Shown: one piece after another, positions 1-9,348 of the stretch
Layout of the letters: the number at the start of each line of letters is the position of its first letter
Position numbering within the stretch: the first letter of the stretch is position 1
Assembly (NCBI GenBank): GCA_024234325.1
Contig: JACKOJ010000002.1
Span: forward strand, 426,550-490,549
DNA: 64,000 bases
Direction: 5' to 3'
From: Pseudomonadales bacterium
GTDB lineage: Bacteria; Pseudomonadota; Gammaproteobacteria; Pseudomonadales; Pseudohongiellaceae
Notes under the pieces: model-generated
The model's input: the letters and a program-made list of their open reading frames with translations, nothing else
What the model was told of the DNA's origin: nothing
Databases searched by the model: none
Program-made: the position numbers and the translations under genes

Positions 1-29
1 ACCGCCTGATTGTCGACTCTGCTGACCAT
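1..29 (-). CDS. flgJ: Possible start of flgJ (partial, runs off left edge)
   Basis: An ATG on the minus strand at 29-27 opens a frame that stays open to the window edge (MVSRVDNQA). An AGGA Shine-Dalgarno-like element lies 4 nt upstream of it. It lies downstream of flgI on the same strand, where flgJ (rod-cap protein and muramidase) normally sits. Only nine codons are visible, so the identity rests on position and could be wrong. Confidence 0.3.
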
Positions 30-199
30 CTGTCCTGACCTTGTGTCTGTTCGTCCGCCGTGGCGGCAAGTCCTTGCCTTCGAGGCGCCGAAACCCCGGG
101 TTTCAGCGGCAGTTTTTACCCGCGTACACCCCGCAAAGGCAGTGAATACGCGGTTCTTTGACTCTATGACAGGGATATAGCAAGACGGATGCCAGAAAC

Positions 200-239
200 G
201 AAAAACCCCCGAATGACGCGGCGGGCATTCGGGGGTTTC
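200..239 (-). terminator. Rho-independent terminator after flgI
   Basis: On the minus strand a 13-bp stem (arms 226-238 and 203-215) is followed by a run of T (plus-strand A run at 201-205). It sits 18 nt beyond the flgI stop codon and should end the flgBCDEFGHI transcript before whatever follows at the left edge. Confidence 0.85.
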
Positions 240-256
240 AGTCTATTGAAGCAGTA

Positions 257-1396
257 TCAGATAACGATGAGATCGGCCTTCAGGGACCCGGACTGCTTGA
301 GGGCTTCGAGGATGGCCGTGAGATCTCCCGGCGCCGCCCCGACCGCGTTGATGGCCTGAACAATGTCCGACAGCGTGGTTCCCGTGTCGAACAGGAACAT
401 GCGGTTGCTCGTCTGCGCCACGCCAACATCGGACTGTGGCACGACCACGGTATCCCCCGCCGCCAGGGCATTGGGCTGACTGACCTGCAGGCTTTCCGAG
501 ATGGTGACGGTGAGACTGCCGTGGGTCACCGCCGCCGGCGACACCCGCACCTGCTCGCCAATCACAATGGTGCCGGTACGGGAGTTGACGATCACCCGGG
601 CCACGGCTGGCCCCTGTTCCACCTGCAGATTCTCCAGTTCCGCCACGAAGGCCACCCGGGTCTGCAGGTCCGCAGGAGCGGACACCTCGATGGACACGGC
701 ATCCAGCGCATTGGCCGTGCCGTCGCCCAGGAACTCGTTGATGGCCTGGGACACCCGCTTGGCGGTGGTGAAATCGGCACGCTTGAGATTGAATACAATG
801 CTGTCGCCGAAGCCGAAAGCGGTAACCACTTCCTGTACCGCCGTGGCGCCACCGGGAATGCGGCCCACGCTGGGCACGTTGATGGTGATGCTGGAACCGT
901 CGGCCGCCCCCACTCCCAGGCCACCCACAATCAGATTGCCCTGGGCGATGGCGTAGACCTCACCGTCCACCCCCTGCAGGAAGGTTCGTTCAAGCGTACC
1001 GCCACGCAGGCTGCCCGCGTTGGCAAGAGACGAAACAGTCACGTCGATAGTCTGACCCGGTTTGGTGAAAGCCGGCAGTTCCGCCTGCACGGACACCACC
1101 GCGACATTGCGCAACTGAAAGTTCTGCCCCTGCGGCAGGGGAATGCCAAACTGGTTCAGGTAGGCGCGGAAGGATTCTGCGGTGAACGGCGCTTGCGTCG
1201 TCTGGTCCCCTGTGCCATCCAGGCCCGTCACCAGACCCACACCAACAAGCTGGTTCGCCTGCACGCCCTGAATGCTGGCAATGTCCTTGAGCCGGTCCGC
1301 GCTGGCCTGGGGCACGAAGACGGACAGATTCAGAACGGCACTCAGGCACAGCACAAACGCCGGGCTTCGGGTGAATTTCAGCATGCGAATGATCAT
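257..1396 (-). CDS. flgI: Flagellar P-ring protein FlgI
   Basis: FlgI forms the periplasmic P ring around the flagellar rod at the peptidoglycan layer. The 379-residue product has the normal family length. It starts with a Sec signal peptide ending near ASA-D, followed by the typical DRLKDIASIQGVQANQLVGV opening of the mature protein. The family features LVGVGLVTGLDGTGDQT near the N-terminus and the TLSDIVQAINAVGAAPGDL segment near the C-terminus are present. I chose the ATG at 1396, giving a basic n-region (MIIRMLKF) and an AGG element upstream; the frame is open to 1465. It is the last gene of the flgB-flgI operon, with a strong terminator behind it, and starts about 57 nt after the flgH stop. 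Confidence 0.97.
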   Translation of the reverse strand: MIIRMLKFTRSPAFVLCLSAVLNLSVFVPQASADRLKDIASIQGVQANQLVGVGLVTGLDGTGDQTTQAPFTAESFRAYLNQFGIPLPQGQNFQLRNVAVVSVQAELPAFTKPGQTIDVTVSSLANAGSLRGGTLERTFLQGVDGEVYAIAQGNLIVGGLGVGAADGSSITINVPSVGRIPGGATAVQEVVTAFGFGDSIVFNLKRADFTTAKRVSQAINEFLGDGTANALDAVSIEVSAPADLQTRVAFVAELENLQVEQGPAVARVIVNSRTGTIVIGEQVRVSPAAVTHGSLTVTISESLQVSQPNALAAGDTVVVPQSDVGVAQTSNRMFLFDTGTTLSDIVQAINAVGAAPGDLTAILEALKQSGSLKADLIVI

Positions 1397-1452
1397 AGGG
1401 ACACCTGTCTCAAACGGTCGTATTGGTTTGCTTAAGCGTTGCTCTGCCGCCC

Positions 1453-2139
1453 TCAGAAGGGCCACAGGTCACTCGCAAAGAATTTCGTGATCCAGCCTGC
1501 TTCTCCAGACTCTGCCAGCGTGCCCGTGCCACTGTAGGCAATGCGCACATCCGCCACCCGCGTCGAGAGAATGCTGTTGTCCGGCGCAATGTCTTCCTTG
1601 CGCACCAGGCCACTGATGCGGATGAATTCCTTGCCCTGGTTCAGTTGCATCCACTTCTCTCCGCGCACCTCCAGCAGGCCGTTGGGCAGCACATTGGAGA
1701 CCGTCACGGTGATACTGCCTACCAACTGGTTGCTCTGGTCGGCGGCGCCACTGCCCTGAAAATCCACACTGCTGGTGATATCGCCGTTCAGATCCAGACC
1801 GGAATTGAGAAAGCCGGTTCCCAGCACATTGTTATTGCCAAGTGCCGTCGCGTTCTCCTTGGTGAAGGAGGTGCCGGAGGACTTTCTTGCCGTGGTTGCC
1901 TCGTTCAGGCTGATGGTCAGCACATCGCCAACGCGATGGGCACGACGCTGGTACAGATCCACCGCGCTGTTGCGGGTGTAGATCAGCCCGGTCTGCTGCA
2001 CCGGAATCACCGGTGTCGGTGTCATCACCGGGGCGTAGCGGGGATCGTCCGGCTCGGGATAGCCACTGGGCGTTGTTGCGCAGGCCGCCAGCAGTGGCAA
2101 CACCGCGCACATCATGATCGCCGGAATTCTTGTCTTCAT
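1453..2139 (-). CDS. flgH: Flagellar L-ring lipoprotein FlgH
   Basis: FlgH forms the outer-membrane L ring of the flagellar basal body. The 228-residue protein starts with a lipoprotein signal peptide with lipobox LAAC (Cys near residue 21). The mature part contains the family segments RAHRVGDVLTISLNEATTA and VSNVLPNGLLEVRGEKW and ends with the usual RVADVRIAYSGTGTL strand and a short aromatic tail. It lies between flgG and flgI in the canonical order on the same strand. The start is an ATG, and nothing looks truncated. Confidence 0.97.
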   Translation of the reverse strand: MKTRIPAIMMCAVLPLLAACATTPSGYPEPDDPRYAPVMTPTPVIPVQQTGLIYTRNSAVDLYQRRAHRVGDVLTISLNEATTARKSSGTSFTKENATALGNNNVLGTGFLNSGLDLNGDITSSVDFQGSGAADQSNQLVGSITVTVSNVLPNGLLEVRGEKWMQLNQGKEFIRISGLVRKEDIAPDNSILSTRVADVRIAYSGTGTLAESGEAGWITKFFASDLWPF

Positions 2140-2176
2140 CGCAATGCTCCTGAAACCCTTTAAATCAAAACGCCTG

Positions 2177-2962
2177 TTACAGATTCTGGCTGATGAACTG
2201 CAGCATCTGGTCTGCTGTCGATATCACGCGGGAGTTCATCTCGTAGGCGCGCTGGGTGGTAATCATGTTCACCAGTTCTTCCACCACGTCCACGTTGGAG
2301 TTTTCCAGCAGGCCCTGCTCCAGTGAACCCAGACCATTGGTGCCAGGAGTGGACTCCTGCGGGCTGCCACTGGCCACCGTTTCGCGGAACAGGTTGCCGC
2401 CCATGGCCTGCAGGCCGGACGGGTTGACGAAATCAACCAGGGTCAGGTTGCCCACCTGGGTGGAGGCGGTCTCCCCTGCTACCACCGCCGTTACGGTGCC
2501 GTCGGTACCGATGGTCACCGTACTGGCATTGATCGGAATGCTGATGCCCGGTGCGACAATCAGGCCGTCGGTGGTCACCAGTTGTCCTTCCGCGCTCAAC
2601 TGGAACTGACCGTCACGGGTATAGGCTGCGGTGCCATCAGGCATGGTGATCTGGAAAAACCCGCGCCCGTTGATGGCCACGTCCAGGGTTTCCTCCGTGG
2701 TCTGCAGCGCGCCCTGGGAGAACACCTTCTGCGTGCCCACGGTGCGCACACCGGTACCCATCTGCATACCGGAGGGCAGCAGCGTGTCCTGGGTGGAGTT
2801 GCCGCCGGGCTGACGGTAGATCTGGTACAGCAGATCCTGAAACACGACGCGGTCGCGCTTGAAACCGGTGGTAGCAACGTTGGACAGGTTGTTCGACAGG
2901 CTCGTCAGTTGCTTGTCCTGAGCGCTGAGTCCGGTTTTGGAGACGTAGAGTGCTGGATGCAT
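2177..2962 (-). CDS. flgG: Flagellar distal rod protein FlgG
   Basis: FlgG builds the distal part of the flagellar rod. The 261-residue protein has the family length. It carries the N-terminal rod signature (LTSLSNNLSNVATTGFKRDR), a central QGALQTTEETLDVAINGRGF segment typical of FlgG, and the C-terminal helix VVEELVNMITTQRAYEMNSR. It lies 25 nt downstream of flgF on the same strand, within the rod gene series. Confidence 0.98.
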   Translation of the reverse strand: MHPALYVSKTGLSAQDKQLTSLSNNLSNVATTGFKRDRVVFQDLLYQIYRQPGGNSTQDTLLPSGMQMGTGVRTVGTQKVFSQGALQTTEETLDVAINGRGFFQITMPDGTAAYTRDGQFQLSAEGQLVTTDGLIVAPGISIPINASTVTIGTDGTVTAVVAGETASTQVGNLTLVDFVNPSGLQAMGGNLFRETVASGSPQESTPGTNGLGSLEQGLLENSNVDVVEELVNMITTQRAYEMNSRVISTADQMLQFISQNL

Positions 2963-2987
2963 GATGTGATCCTTCCAGTCCTTGCGA

Positions 2988-3728
2988 TTATTGAATCTGC
3001 AGCAGCTTGGCGGCGACTTCCGAATTGCGCTCCGCGGTCTGCATCAGTTTGATATTGAGTTCGTAGTTGCGGGTGAGGCCGATCATCTCCACCATCGCAT
3101 CGACAACGTTTACGTTGCTGCCCTCCAGATACCCGGCGGCGACACGCACATTGCCATCGGCAATCTCCTCGGCGCCGTCACGGCGACGGAACAGACCGTC
3201 CGCGCCCTTCACCAGGTCCTGGTTGTCCGGGTTCACCAGCTTGATGCGGTCGAGCACCGACATCACCTGCGGGCCCTGCCCCAGTTCGCGGATGGACAGC
3301 GTGCCGTCGTTGCCAATTTCAAGTTTCTCGAAGGGCGGCAATGCGATGGGGCCAGCGTTGCCCAGTACGGGCATACCATCGCTGGTGATCAACTCGCCCA
3401 GCGGGCTCAGTGTCAGTTCGCCTGCACGGGTATAGGCCTCGGAGCCGTCTGGCGCGATAACGCTGATCCAGCCCTCGCCCTGAATGGCGATGTCCATGTC
3501 GTTGCCGGTCTGGCGCAGCGGCCCCTGCACGAAATCGGAGGCTGGCGTTTCGGATTGGTTGTAGGCGCGGGACAGATAACCATCGCCCACCACCTGCAAG
3601 GCCAGCGCCTGCGAGAAGTCCGAGCGGAAGCCCGTCGTGCTCGCGTTGGCCAGGTTGTTGGCATTGACTGCCTGCGCCAGCATGTTCTGCGACGCGGCGT
3701 TCATGCCGACATAGAGTGCCTTGTCCAT
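2988..3728 (-). CDS. flgF: Flagellar proximal rod protein FlgF
   Basis: FlgF is a proximal rod subunit. The 246-residue protein begins MDKALYVGMNAASQNMLAQA and carries NANNLANASTTGFRSDF, the flagellar rod N-terminal motif. Its C-terminus (VVDAMVEMIGLTRNYELNIK) is the matching amphipathic helix. Length and order (flgE-flgF-flgG) are normal for gammaproteobacteria. The start codon is ATG. Confidence 0.97.
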   Translation of the reverse strand: MDKALYVGMNAASQNMLAQAVNANNLANASTTGFRSDFSQALALQVVGDGYLSRAYNQSETPASDFVQGPLRQTGNDMDIAIQGEGWISVIAPDGSEAYTRAGELTLSPLGELITSDGMPVLGNAGPIALPPFEKLEIGNDGTLSIRELGQGPQVMSVLDRIKLVNPDNQDLVKGADGLFRRRDGAEEIADGNVRVAAGYLEGSNVNVVDAMVEMIGLTRNYELNIKLMQTAERNSEVAAKLLQIQ

Positions 3729-3772
3729 TCCTTCTTCCTCGTCTCAGGCTTTCAGGGGCCAGGTTGCCCGTA

Positions 3773-6700
3773 TTACAGGTTGATGATGGTCTGCGTCGCG
3801 GTGTCGGCGGATTCGATGATCTGCGCCGCCGCCTGGAAGTTGCGCTGCGACACAATCAGTTGCACCAGTTGCTCGGACAGATCCACGTTGGAATCCTCCA
3901 GAGCACCGGACTGAATCACACCCAGACCTGCCGTGCCTGCGCCACTGGGGGTACCGCTGCCGGAGGCAGAGGTTTCCGTGAAGCGCGTGCCACCGGCGTT
4001 GGCCAGCTTGGACTGGTCGTCGAACTTCGCCAGCGCCACCTCACCCAGAATCTTGGACTGACCGTTGGAGAAGCGTGCGAAGATCGCACCACGGTCGTTG
4101 ATGTCCAGGCCGGTCAACTGGCCTTTGGCAAAACCGTTCTGCGTGTTGGACAGCACAGAGAAGTCACCGCCGTACTGGGTCATCTTGGTCAGGTCGATGC
4201 GGAAGTTGGAGTTCGTGGTCAGCTCCGCGACCGTGGTGTTGCCCGGCACCGGGCCGGCACCGGAGGCCTTGCCTGCGCTGTCCAGCGGTGTCCAGTTGGT
4301 GATGTAGATCGGGTCCTGGGTCTGGTCGTAGAGACCCGCTTCAGTGAATCGGATCGTGGCCTTGGCGAGCACCGGTGTCGAATCCAGCGCGCCCGGATCG
4401 TAGCCGATGTCCTTGCCGTCGATCTGGAAGTAGACACTCCAGACACCGCCGATTTCACTTCCCGCCGCAGGACGTTCCTTGACGAAATACTGGGTCAGGG
4501 TGTGCTGGATACCCACCGTGTCGAAGATCGCCACCGCCGTGGAGCGGTAGTACGTATCCGGGTTCAGCGGGTCGAAGGTGTTCAGCTCGAACTGGGTACC
4601 CACCAGCGAGTCGGAATCACTGATGTTGCCGAAGATGCTGTCATTTACCGGCAGAATGTCCACACCCGAAGCGTTTTTGCTGGCATCCGTCATTGCCACG
4701 TTTTCGTCCAGGGTGAACTCTACGACACCGCCCACCACAACACCGTCATTGGTCAGGTTGGCCAGATTCGCCAGTTGCTTGGTCGCCACCTTGTCGTTGT
4801 AGACCAGTTCGCCCGTAACAGCATCGCGTGCCGAAGCACCAATGGTGATGGAGCCCTTGCCTGTGGCGCCACCGGTAAAGACCAGGTTGGCCCCGTTGTT
4901 TTCCGTAATTTCCAGTAATTGCGTGCCCGATTCCAGCGTTACCACCCGTGCACTGAGATTGCCGGAGGCCAGGTTGATCTGGTTGGCCAGATCCTGCAGA
5001 CGATCGTTGGGGTCCGACAGAGGAGTCTCAAACTGACTGCCATTGATGGTGAAATTCAGCGGCAGGTTGGACTCCACGCCCGTAGTGCCCGCCCCCTTGT
5101 TCTCGGGGTCACCGGTGTTGGTGGCGACGATGTAGGCGACGGTCGTGGCCGTTGCCGTGATGCCGGCAACGTTGGAGAACTGCTGCGCCACCTGGGCCGC
5201 TGTGGAACCCGCGGCAACGGTCACCAGTTGCTTGGTGCCACTCTTGTCCGTGACCTGGATGGTTTCGGCCGCATAACCGTTGCCCACCGCCGGAGCACCA
5301 GTATTGCTCAGTTCACTGCCCGTGAAGGTGGCGATGCTGGCGAAGTCCAGTTCCGGGCCGAGGCCGTTGACCGGCGCACCGGGATTGCCAATCACATAGG
5401 GGCCTGCCCCCGGAACGCTGACTGCTACATTCAATTCAGCGTTGGGGCCGGTTCCCACTGTTTCGATAATCACCTGGCCGGTCGCAGAATCAAGACGGGC
5501 ACGCACCTGCTCCTTGCCCAGCGGGAAGGCAAAATTCGTATCTGTGTTGATCTCGTTCTGAATCGCGTCAATCACTTCCTGACCCGTCGCGTAGGACTGA
5601 TCAAGCGTGATCGCATTGGAAGTCACGGTGCCCAGAGTGGCATCTTCGTAGGTAATCGTGAAGGTGTAATTGTCGGCACTGAAGTCGTAACCACTGCTGA
5701 CGCTCACCGCGCCCTGCACTTGCGCGGACTTACTGTCGCTCTCCACCTTCAGGGACTTGTAGGCGGAATCCGTGATTTCGAAGACCATGCGACCGTCTGC
5801 GGCAATGGAGACGTTCACCTCACCCGGCAGGGTGGACACATTGATCTGACGCTGAATCTCGTCTTCCAATGCTTCCAGACCGGATTCTGCGAATTCACCC
5901 AGTGCAGACGACGCACCGCTGGACGCACTGTAATCTTCATCGAGGATAATCTGCAGGCTCTGGCCATCTACCGTGATGGTGAAGCTGGTGTCTCTTGCCG
6001 CAGCGGAGAAATCGAGATCGCTCGTATCAAGGGTACCGATGCGTCTCGGTGTTGCAAAGGTCACCACCTGGTCAAAGCTCACCCCCCCACTGACAGAGTT
6101 CAGCGGATTCACCGTCAGCGTCTGCGCCGCAGTCGACGTTGACTCGAAAAGGATGTTGCCAGCGGAGTCGATGGACACAGTCACCTTGCCCAGCAACGCG
6201 GCACTGGTATTGATCTGTGACTGGATGTAGTCCTCCAGCGCCTCATTGCCGGAGCCTGCGCCACCGCCCAGAGCCAGGGCTGCTGTTCCGGTATTGGTGA
6301 AGTTCTTGTCGATGACGATATTGCGGGACACCCCGTCCAGGGTAAGGGTAAACCCGGTGGGCGGCGCCGTCTTGCCCTTGACGTCGGTGGCTGTCACGAT
6401 GCTGGAGGCCAACCCCTGTACCGCGCTGATGGTAATACGGGATTCATCACCCGACGCTGTCGTCTGCAGCACGAGACGATTGTTCTCCAAAGAGACATCA
6501 ATGGCACTGGCGCCCGAGAAGCCTGCCGCATTGAGTGCGGCATCAAGTTTCGTGACCAGATCATCCCCATCAGTAGCGTTAATAGTTTTTAAATCTATCG
6601 ATGAAAAGGGGCCACCGTTCACGCTGATGGAGAAACTCTGCGCACCGGCAGCGGCTACGAAATCAATGCCACCGGAGACGTTGGATGACCCGATGGTTTT

Positions 6701-7348
6701 CGCGGAAGTCGTGCCGGAGAAGTCTGTGCCCGTAGTGCTGATCGTACCCGCCACGGTGGCCGGACGCGCCACGCGGGTGCCGAACTGCGGTACCCCGGAC
6801 TTGCCAAGATTGGTCAGCACCTTGGTGCCGATGATGGACGATGGTGAGGCCGTCGCATCAAGGTTGATGCGGCTGCTAACCAGCGTGGTTGCCTGGGGCG
6901 GAATCTCGCCGGTAGTCACCACCAGATCGGTGAGCGGGCCACCGCCAGAGGCCTTGCCATCCGGGGTTGCCGCGAAGCCCTGCAGCTTTTCGCCGAGGCT
7001 GTTCACGATGTTGCCGTTGCGGTCGGTACCGAAGGCACCGGCACGGGTGTACACATTGCCGTCTTCGCCGCGCAGAATGAAGAAGCCATTGCCGTTGATC
7101 GCCAGGTCCAGGGTGTTGTCGGTAAAGGTGATGTTGCCCTGGGCAAAATTCTGTGAAATCCCCTGCACACCTACACCGCCGCCGGCCTGATTCTCGCCTC
7201 CTCCCAATACAGATGCCGCATACACATCGGCAAATTCGGTACGGGAGGACTTGAAGCCGTTGGTGCTGGCGTTGGCGATGTTGTTGCCGGTTACCGCAAT
7301 TTCTTCCTGTGCCGCGGCCAGTGCGCTCAAACCGATATTGAAACTCAT
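3773..7348 (-). CDS. flgE: Giant flagellar hook protein FlgE
   Basis: FlgE polymerises into the flagellar hook. Both ends are canonical: MSFNIGLSALAAAQEEIAVT with NIANASTNGFKSSRTEF at the N-terminus, and SEQLVQLIVSQRNFQAAAQI at the C-terminus. The product is about 1191 residues, whereas typical FlgE is about 400-500. The extra sequence lies in the middle (roughly residues 190-950). It reads as a chain of related modules of about 70-110 residues with recurring patterns such as FTITVDGQ, a Q-x-NI-like helix (EIQRQINVS, YIQSQINTS, AIQNEINTD) and a following strand (VNVSIAADG, VTVSIDSAG). These resemble the hook IN-type repeats seen in some flagellins and hook proteins. No stop or frameshift interrupts the frame. 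The gene sits between flgD and flgF as expected. The extra domains are probably surface exposed on the hook. Confidence 0.95.
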   Translation of the reverse strand: MSFNIGLSALAAAQEEIAVTGNNIANASTNGFKSSRTEFADVYAASVLGGGENQAGGGVGVQGISQNFAQGNITFTDNTLDLAINGNGFFILRGEDGNVYTRAGAFGTDRNGNIVNSLGEKLQGFAATPDGKASGGGPLTDLVVTTGEIPPQATTLVSSRINLDATASPSSIIGTKVLTNLGKSGVPQFGTRVARPATVAGTISTTGTDFSGTTSAKTIGSSNVSGGIDFVAAAGAQSFSISVNGGPFSSIDLKTINATDGDDLVTKLDAALNAAGFSGASAIDVSLENNRLVLQTTASGDESRITISAVQGLASSIVTATDVKGKTAPPTGFTLTLDGVSRNIVIDKNFTNTGTAALALGGGAGSGNEALEDYIQSQINTSAALLGKVTVSIDSAGNILFESTSTAAQTLTVNPLNSVSGGVSFDQVVTFATPRRIGTLDTSDLDFSAAARDTSFTITVDGQSLQIILDEDYSASSGASSALGEFAESGLEALEDEIQRQINVSTLPGEVNVSIAADGRMVFEITDSAYKSLKVESDSKSAQVQGAVSVSSGYDFSADNYTFTITYEDATLGTVTSNAITLDQSYATGQEVIDAIQNEINTDTNFAFPLGKEQVRARLDSATGQVIIETVGTGPNAELNVAVSVPGAGPYVIGNPGAPVNGLGPELDFASIATFTGSELSNTGAPAVGNGYAAETIQVTDKSGTKQLVTVAAGSTAAQVAQQFSNVAGITATATTVAYIVATNTGDPENKGAGTTGVESNLPLNFTINGSQFETPLSDPNDRLQDLANQINLASGNLSARVVTLESGTQLLEITENNGANLVFTGGATGKGSITIGASARDAVTGELVYNDKVATKQLANLANLTNDGVVVGGVVEFTLDENVAMTDASKNASGVDILPVNDSIFGNISDSDSLVGTQFELNTFDPLNPDTYYRSTAVAIFDTVGIQHTLTQYFVKERPAAGSEIGGVWSVYFQIDGKDIGYDPGALDSTPVLAKATIRFTEAGLYDQTQDPIYITNWTPLDSAGKASGAGPVPGNTTVAELTTNSNFRIDLTKMTQYGGDFSVLSNTQNGFAKGQLTGLDINDRGAIFARFSNGQSKILGEVALAKFDDQSKLANAGGTRFTETSASGSGTPSGAGTAGLGVIQSGALEDSNVDLSEQLVQLIVSQRNFQAAAQIIESADTATQTIINL

Positions 7349-7424
7349 GTGCTCACCCCTTTCTCAGAGACTGATACTGCAATGTAATGAATGTCGAATT
7401 CTGGATGTTTCGTTTTTTATTTCT

Positions 7425-8117
7425 TCAATTGATCTGGATCACTTCGGACAACGGTGTCGGACCGACGCCCGCCAGGTTCAGTGTCAGACCACCGCCCGGC
7501 TCAATGGTCACGCTGTTCACGTTGGCACTAAGATAGGTAGTCACCGATTCCGCCCCGTCACCGCTGGCATCGGGAATGGTCACGCGGAAGGTGTATTCGT
7601 CAGACGGGAAACGCTGATCGTTGGCGTCATAGCCGGTCCAGATAAATTCGTTGCGGCCTTCGCTCTGGGGCCCAAGATTGAAGGTTTCCACCAATGCACC
7701 GGACTGGTTGTACACGCTGAGCTGCGCAAACTCGGTGCTGCGCGGCAGATCGGCGATCACGCTGATGGCACCGGTTTCCAGCAACGCCGTCGTGTCCGTT
7801 TCCACGTGCACAGGGCGGCCCACCAGGGAGGTCGCCTGCAGGTGCTGGGAAGACTGGAACGCAGAGCTGAAGTTCTCGAAGCTTGCACTCATCTTCTGCG
7901 CTTCTTCCAGAGACGAGAACTGGGCCAGTTGTGCCACGAACTCCCCGTTGTCCTGCGGCTTGGTGGGGTCCTGGTTTTCCAGTTGCGCCACCAGCAGACG
8001 CAGGAATTCATTCCGGCCCAGGTCGTTGTTCTTCTGGGTCTCTTCCTGCTGGCGGGTCAGCGAGTAATCCGACAGCACCTTGCTCAGGGCATTCTGGTTT
8101 GTTGATACGTCACTCAT
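7425..8117 (-). CDS. flgD: Flagellar hook-cap protein FlgD
   Basis: FlgD is the hook scaffolding (cap) protein required for FlgE assembly. The 230-residue protein has the FlgD N-terminal region (NNDLGRNEFLRLLVAQLENQ followed by DPTKPQDNGEFVAQLAQFSS) and a C-terminal beta domain with a Tudor/FnIII-like FlgD_ig core (LPRSTEFAQLSVYNQSGALV, GRNEFIWTGYDANDQRFPSD). It is between flgC and flgE on the same strand. The start is ATG. Confidence 0.97.
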   Translation of the reverse strand: MSDVSTNQNALSKVLSDYSLTRQQEETQKNNDLGRNEFLRLLVAQLENQDPTKPQDNGEFVAQLAQFSSLEEAQKMSASFENFSSAFQSSQHLQATSLVGRPVHVETDTTALLETGAISVIADLPRSTEFAQLSVYNQSGALVETFNLGPQSEGRNEFIWTGYDANDQRFPSDEYTFRVTIPDASGDGAESVTTYLSANVNSVTIEPGGGLTLNLAGVGPTPLSEVIQIN

Positions 8118-8157
8118 GAGAGTCTCCTGATGACACTCTGTTCATCTTCAATGTTCT

Positions 8158-8610
8158 TTACTGGCCCAGTGACAGCACACGCTGCATCATCGTGCGCGCG
8201 GCGTTCATCACATCGACATTCATCTGGTAGGAACGGGAGGAAGAAATCATGTTCGTCATCTCGTCCACGATGTTCACGTTCGGGTAATAGACATAGCCGT
8301 TTTCATCGGCCAGCGGATGGCCCGGTTCGTAGCGCTGCTGGAAAGGCGCGTCGGATTCCAGAATGTCCGTCACCCGCACCCCTCGACCCACGCTGTCGCC
8401 CCCTCCGAACCCGAAGGCATCCGCGTTGGCCTGGTTCAGCAGGTCTGCACTCACGGTGGCGAAAACAGGCTGCCGGGCACGGTAGACTTCGTTGGGGTTC
8501 GCCGCGGCGCTGTTGGCATTGGCCATGTTGCTGGCGGTGGTATTCAGCCGCACGCTCTGGGCGCTCATGGCGGAACCGGAAATATCAAATATGGACATCA
8601 GGCTCATCAT
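8158..8610 (-). CDS. flgC: Flagellar proximal rod protein FlgC
   Basis: FlgC is a proximal rod subunit. The protein (up to 150 residues) has the family opening SIFDISGSAMSAQSVRLNTT with ASNMANANS, the YPNVNIVDEMTNMISSSRSY segment and a C-terminal helix MNAARTMMQRVLSLGQ. The first ATG at 8610 overlaps the flgB TAA stop by one base (TAATG), suggesting translational coupling. Internal ATGs at 8607 and 8598 are also possible starts. Confidence 0.96.
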   Translation of the reverse strand: MMSLMSIFDISGSAMSAQSVRLNTTASNMANANSAAANPNEVYRARQPVFATVSADLLNQANADAFGFGGGDSVGRGVRVTDILESDAPFQQRYEPGHPLADENGYVYYPNVNIVDEMTNMISSSRSYQMNVDVMNAARTMMQRVLSLGQ

Positions 8611-9026
8611 TACTCTCCGCGCAGTGCTTTCATGATTCCCGCGAATTTCCCGTTCAGAAACTGGAAGCTCGCCTGGTGCTCCAGGGCATTGCGGGCAAAA
8701 TTGGCGTTCTCGAACTGCTCATCCACGGTGTTGCCATCCAGCGAGGGCTGCAGCGGGATGCGGTAGAGCAGGTTGTCTTCCGACACGGTGCCACTGCCGG
8801 CACCGGTGCTGTCGGTGATGTGGCCCGGGCGGGTAGTTGTCAGCGCAATCTCGTCCTGGGCCATGCCCATGCGACGCTTGAGCACGGAGGCAAAGTCAAA
8901 ATCCCGTGCCTTGTAGCCCGGGGTGTCCGCATTGGCGATGTTGGTGGCCAGAATCTGCGAGCGCTGACCGCGCAGCAGCAGCGCCTGTTCGTGCACGCCG
9001 AGAGCCTGGGAGAAACTGATTGCCAT
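8610..9026 (-). CDS. flgB: Flagellar proximal rod protein FlgB
   Basis: FlgB is the first rod subunit gene of the operon. From the ATG at 9026 the protein is 138 residues and opens MAISFSQALGVHEQALLLRG, the typical family start, followed by ILATNIANADTPGYKARDFD. The frame is open further upstream to 9092, but the 9026 start matches family length and has an AGG-type ribosome site. The C-terminus (ENANFARNALEHQASFQFLN) is canonical. The sigma-54-type promoter at 9088-9104 lies about 60 nt upstream, which also favours this start. Confidence 0.96.
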   Translation of the reverse strand: MAISFSQALGVHEQALLLRGQRSQILATNIANADTPGYKARDFDFASVLKRRMGMAQDEIALTTTRPGHITDSTGAGSGTVSEDNLLYRIPLQPSLDGNTVDEQFENANFARNALEHQASFQFLNGKFAGIMKALRGE

Positions 9027-9087
9027 ATTGCCTGCCTTGTTCTGTTTGCCGTTGCCACCGGAAGAGATGGCGCGTTGCAGAGCAAGG

Positions 9088-9104
9088 AGCAATACTTATG
9101 CCAA
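9088..9104 (-). promoter_or_regulatory. Sigma-54 (RpoN) promoter for the flgB operon
   Basis: The minus strand reads TTGGCATAAGTATTGCT. This matches the sigma-54 pattern TGGCA(N)6TTGC, with the -24 GG and -12 GC doublets exactly 10 nt apart. Transcription would start near 9076, about 50 nt before the flgB ATG. In polar-flagellate gammaproteobacteria the flgB operon is commonly RpoN/FlrC dependent, which agrees. Confidence 0.8.
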
Positions 9105-9331
9105 AAGTTTTTATTGTTATATTTCAATAGCTTAATTATAAAAGAAGGGATTTCAGGCGGAAATCGGCAAGCACTTTCCGCTCAAGCGGCAAGGGGTGTA
9201 GCCCCGCCGTGAACACCCGCCGTCAGCCTCCACTCCCCTCTCCTTTCCGGGCGACACCAAAGCCCGGAAAGGAGGCCGCAACATCAGCAGTTGCGCCCCG
9301 GGTGGCAGCCATACGCGACCACTCCATAACC

Positions 9332-9348
9332 CGGCATACAAATTGCTT
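9332..9348 (+). promoter_or_regulatory. Probable sigma-54 promoter for flgA
   Basis: The plus strand reads CGGCATACAAATTGCTT: GG at 9333-9334 and GC at 9345-9346 are 10 nt apart, as required for sigma-54. The first T of the consensus TGGCA is replaced by C. A start near 9358 would leave an untranslated leader of about 115 nt before flgA. The 381-bp gap between flgB and flgA contains this and the divergent RpoN site, and no gene I can support. Confidence 0.6.

Noticed and set aside
521..1435. Long plus-strand open frame opposite flgI
   Set aside because: It is an antisense shadow of a canonical flgI gene, with no ribosome site and protein composition (many His, Arg, Gln) typical of reverse-strand readings of GC-rich genes.
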